Shown here one piece after another: positions 6,699 through 8,223 of a stretch of 8,223 nt of DNA. The notes under the pieces are model-generated. The model had not been told where the DNA came from. It was given only the letters and a program-made list of their open reading frames with translations, and searched no databases. Every line of letters begins with the position of its first letter. Position 1 is the stretch's first letter. Both the position numbers and the translations under genes were made by a program. The DNA comes from Anaerolineales bacterium. GTDB lineage: Bacteria; Chloroflexota; Anaerolineae; Anaerolineales; DRMV01. The stretch covers positions 1 to 8,223 of the forward strand of contig WFVP01000024.1 in the NCBI GenBank assembly GCA_015491595.1, in the 5' to 3' direction.

Positions 6699-7483
6699 GT
6701 CGTTGGATATGGTGGGGACTCGTGGCGCTCCTGGCAGCCCGAAACCCTTCCCCTCCCCTGTGCCTGTGGATGGGCGGGGACATGGTCCCTGTGTCCATTC
6801 CCACACGCCACCTGCGGACTTCCCTGGAAGGACGCCTCTACCTGCCGCCCTGCTATGCCCAATCCCAACGGGCGTATCCCCTGCTGGTGCTCCTCCACGG
6901 CCAGAACTTCACCGACGCCCAATGGGATCGCCTGGGGGTGGACGAGTTGCTGGACCGCCTGGTGCCTCCGGGGGTGCTCCCCCCCATGGTGGTCTTCATG
7001 CCCCGGGAAACGTCCTGGGAACTCCCCCCGGAATCGGGGTTCGACGAAGCCCTGATGGAAGACGCGCTACCCTGGCTGGAGGCCCGTTACCGCCTGCTCC
7101 CGGGTCCCCGCTACCGGGCCATCGGGGGAATCTCCCGGGGCGCGGCCTGGGCCATCCGCCTGGGCCTGCTCCACTGGACGACCTTTGGGGCCATCGGCGG
7201 CCACAGTCCGCCCGTCTTCGCGGGAGATGGCCTGCAGGTGGGCCGATGGTTGGACGCGATTCCCCCCGGCGCATGGCCCCGAATTTACCTGGACATCGGC
7301 GATGGGGACCGGGAGGAAATCCTGCTCAGCGCCCGGGAATTCGAGGCCCTGTTGACCGAAAAGGGCATTCCCCACATCTGGCGCTTCAACGTGGGACGGC
7401 ACGACGCCCTGTACTGGCAGCGCCACGTGCACGAGTACCTGCGCTGGTACGCCCAGCCCTGGCAGGAAGCCCCGGCCCCCTGA
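6677..7483 (+). CDS. Putative esterase (esterase D / FrmB-like), membrane-anchored or exported
   Basis: The 268-residue protein begins with a short basic stretch and a hydrophobic helix (about 10-22, WIWWGLVALLAA), consistent with a signal peptide or membrane anchor. C29 is not in a good lipobox. The rest resembles the putative esterase family (PF00756), which includes S-formylglutathione hydrolase, mycolyltransferase-like and enterochelin esterase-like enzymes. Seen in order: LYLPPCY (54-60), LLVLLHG (69-75), nucleophile elbow GGISRG (150-155) with Ser153, an acid candidate in LDIGDGD (D206, D209 or D211), and the histidine motif GRHDALYW (H242). The triad looks intact, so ester hydrolysis at or outside the membrane is expected; the substrate is unknown. 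The start lies 22 nt inside the upstream hydrolase-fold gene, with only a weak GAAGA-type ribosome site, suggesting coupling. It is the last gene of the dense run. Confidence 0.83.
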   Translation: MATTRALGRWIWWGLVALLAARNPSPPLCLWMGGDMVPVSIPTRHLRTSLEGRLYLPPCYAQSQRAYPLLVLLHGQNFTDAQWDRLGVDELLDRLVPPGVLPPMVVFMPRETSWELPPESGFDEALMEDALPWLEARYRLLPGPRYRAIGGISRGAAWAIRLGLLHWTTFGAIGGHSPPVFAGDGLQVGRWLDAIPPGAWPRIYLDIGDGDREEILLSAREFEALLTEKGIPHIWRFNVGRHDALYWQRHVHEYLRWYAQPWQEAPAP

Positions 7484-7496
7484 GGGTGAGTAAATG

Positions 7497-7563
7497 GGTC
7501 GTTTTTCGTAAATGTGCAAAAGTCCCTAAGCGATTTGGTCATTTTCGGGAAAATCTGGCAAAA
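7497..7563. repeat. AT-rich island with two imperfect direct repeats 40 bp apart
   Basis: Two related segments begin with GGTC at 7497 and 7537, each followed by a T-run ending in TTTTCG, then an A-rich stretch, then GCAAAA. The surrounding genome is strongly GC-rich, so the island stands out. It lies between the end of the dense gene run and the rbfA promoter. It may be a paired protein-binding site, a mobile-element end, or an intergenic repeat family member; the sequence alone does not decide. Confidence 0.4.
7541..7554. other. Short palindrome, possible operator
   Basis: ATTTTCGGGAAAAT is a perfect inverted repeat of 6 nt arms around GG. The 2-nt centre makes an RNA hairpin weak, so a dimeric protein site on DNA is more likely than a terminator. 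It sits inside the second of the two 40-bp-spaced repeats and 64 nt upstream of the rbfA -35 box. Confidence 0.3.
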
Positions 7564-7617
7564 TAGGGGCAACTCAACGGGAGATGTGGAAAGGTGGTGT
7601 GGAGGGCATGGGGGCCA

Positions 7618-7645
7618 TTGACATGCGGCTATAGGTGAGTATGCT
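7618..7645 (+). promoter_or_regulatory. Sigma70-type promoter of rbfA
   Basis: TTGACA (7618-7623) is a perfect -35 box. After a 16-nt spacer comes TATGCT (7640-7645), a 4/6 match to TATAAT. Transcription would start near 7651-7653, about 30 nt upstream of the rbfA ATG. Its placement in a clear gap before a housekeeping gene supports it. Confidence 0.6.
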
Positions 7646-7647
7646 TA

Positions 7648-7671
7648 TCGTGCAACCGGTAGGGTGCACGA
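7648..7671 (+). promoter_or_regulatory. Stem-loop abutting the rbfA ribosome binding site
   Basis: CGTGCA (7649-7654) pairs with TGCACG (7665-7670), with an extra T7648-A7671 pair outside and CC/GG (7656-7657 with 7662-7663) inside, past one A/G mismatch. The stem would sit at the extreme 5' end of the predicted mRNA and overlap the first base of AGGAGG. It could be an mRNA 5' stem or an operator across the start site. Confidence 0.4.
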
Positions 7672-7676
7672 GGAGG
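7671..7676 (+). promoter_or_regulatory. Ribosome binding site of rbfA
   Basis: AGGAGG lies 5 nt before the ATG at 7682. It selects that ATG over the in-frame GTG at 7664, which lies upstream of this site. Confidence 0.75.
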
Positions 7677-7681
7677 GTAAC

Positions 7682-8107
7682 ATGGCCGTATCGGAACGCC
7701 GATTGCTGCGCATCCAAGAGCGCATCAAGGAAGAGCTCTCGGAGATTCTGCTCTACGAGGTGGCCGATCCGCGTTTGCAGGGGGTGACCGTTACGGATGT
7801 GGAAGTCGACCGCGAGCTGGCCTACGCGGATATTTACATTTCCTCCCTGGACTCCTCGCGCAAGCAGGACATCCTTCAGGGTTTTGAACGGGCAAAAGGG
7901 TTCCTGCGCACCCTGCTTGCCCAACGCATTCCCTTGCGCACCTTTCCCCGTCTTCGGTTTCACTGGGACGACACACCGGAACGAGCCCAGCGTTTGGAAC
8001 AGCTCTTTGAGATGCTGCGAGCGGAACGAGAGCGAAAGGCGCAGGAGGACGTGTTCGAACAGGATTCCGCGACCCCGGACACACCAAGGGATACGGAGGC
8101 GTCGTAA
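7682..8107 (+). CDS. rbfA: Ribosome-binding factor A
   Basis: The 141-residue product is a recognisable RbfA, the small KH-type protein that binds the 30S subunit and helps mature the 5' end of 16S rRNA, especially in the cold. Visible landmarks: the N-terminal helix RRLLRIQERIKEELSEIL (6-23), the DPRL motif (29-32), VTVTDVEVDRELAYADIYIS (35-54), and the RTLLAQRIPLRTFPRLRFHWDD segment (76-97). A charged tail of about 30 residues follows the core; the overall length is near the 133 residues of the Escherichia coli protein. It has its own promoter and a strong ribosome site, and is not adjacent here to nusA or infB, with which it is grouped in many genomes. In many bacteria a DHH phosphoesterase and truB follow it; whether that holds here lies outside the window. 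Confidence 0.95.
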   Translation: MAVSERRLLRIQERIKEELSEILLYEVADPRLQGVTVTDVEVDRELAYADIYISSLDSSRKQDILQGFERAKGFLRTLLAQRIPLRTFPRLRFHWDDTPERAQRLEQLFEMLRAERERKAQEDVFEQDSATPDTPRDTEAS

Positions 8108-8138
8108 CGGACCTCAAGGCCGTGCCCAGGCTCGTCGG

Positions 8139-8164
8139 TGAGGGCGACTTGGGTACCGCCCTTA
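8139..8164 (+). terminator. Stem-loop downstream of rbfA, possible weak terminator
   Basis: AGGGCG (8141-8146) pairs with CGCCCT (8157-8162) across a 10-nt loop, and a G-U and T-A pair can extend it to 8 bp. No U-tract follows, so intrinsic termination would be weak. It may instead be an mRNA 3' stabilising structure. Confidence 0.35.
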
Positions 8165-8213
8165 CAACATCACGTTGACCGATTATCAGGTTGTATAGAC
8201 GAAATCGCGCGTT

Positions 8214-8218
8214 GGAGG
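8214..8218 (+). promoter_or_regulatory. Shine-Dalgarno-like site for a gene starting at the window edge
   Basis: GGAGG lies just before the final CAT of the window. The last two bases, AT, would become an ATG start if the next base is G. The 60 nt before it are AT-richer than the genes and contain TTGACC (8175-8180) and TATAGA (8194-8199), but their 13-nt spacing is too short for a confident promoter. Confidence 0.4.
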
Positions 8219-8223
8219 AACAT

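Noticed and set aside
7475..7506. CCC-TGA-GGG followed later by TTTTT as an intrinsic terminator for the esterase gene
   Set aside because: The stem is only 3 bp and the T-run is about 14 nt away, so it does not fit an intrinsic terminator.
6265..7566. A 433-codon + strand frame spanning the hydrolase and esterase genes
   Set aside because: It is low-complexity Pro/Arg/Gly sequence out of frame with two well-supported proteins.
7588..7614. G-run cluster as a possible G-quadruplex
   Set aside because: Most runs are only two Gs, so any structure would be weak; the stretch is simply purine-rich.
7664..7681. GTG start extending RbfA by six residues
   Set aside because: It lies upstream of the strong AGGAGG site, which is well spaced for the ATG at 7682, and the added residues are not part of the RbfA core.
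8175..8199. TTGACC and TATAGA as a promoter for the gene beyond the window
   Set aside because: The spacer is 13 nt, too short for a sigma70-type promoter, and no better pair was found.

Overview
The window is GC-rich, and every supported gene lies on the + strand and is tightly packed. Three things suggest a Chloroflexota bacterium, perhaps of the Anaerolineae: a soluble multi-GAF sensor kinase, a degenerate GGDEF response regulator, and the style of the RbfA protein. This is an inference from gene style, since no taxonomic marker gene is present.

Positions 1-7483 form one dense run of seven genes with overlaps or very short gaps. They are the 3' end of a left-handed beta-helix (hexapeptide-repeat) protein, a homologue of cyanobacterial long-chain acyl-ACP reductase, a receiver protein with a degenerate GGDEF-like domain, a 1073-residue soluble GAF/PAS histidine kinase, a receiver-only CheY-like protein, an alpha/beta-hydrolase-fold protein, and an exported or membrane-anchored esterase. 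Junctions include ATGA overlaps (287-290, 5889-5892), a stop/start overlap at 5519-5523, a 3-nt gap (2297-2299) and a 22-nt overlap (6677-6698). This points to a polycistronic, translationally coupled unit. Two extended -10-like sites near the 3' end of the reductase gene may give the signalling genes their own promoter.

Functionally, the kinase and its two flanking receivers look like a complete cytosolic phosphorelay. Neither receiver protein has a DNA-binding domain, so output is probably through protein contacts or a bound nucleotide. The degenerate GGDEF domain has lost its catalytic signature (GDANF) but keeps an RxxD motif at the c-di-GMP inhibitory-site spacing, so it may be a c-di-GMP receptor. 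The acyl-ACP reductase would supply fatty aldehydes. No aldehyde-deformylating oxygenase is visible, so wax ester or other lipid synthesis is a plausible destination. The alpha/beta-hydrolase protein has Gly in place of the nucleophilic Ser, while its neighbouring esterase has an intact nucleophile elbow.

Positions 7484-7681 are a non-coding gap. It holds an AT-rich island with two imperfect repeats 40 bp apart and a short palindrome, then a purine-rich stretch, then a good sigma70-type promoter (TTGACA, 16 nt, TATGCT) and a hairpin abutting the ribosome binding site of rbfA (7682-8107). After rbfA come a stem-loop without a U-tract and a Shine-Dalgarno-like site at the window edge, where another gene probably begins just outside. 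No RNA genes, CRISPR arrays or complete mobile elements were seen.
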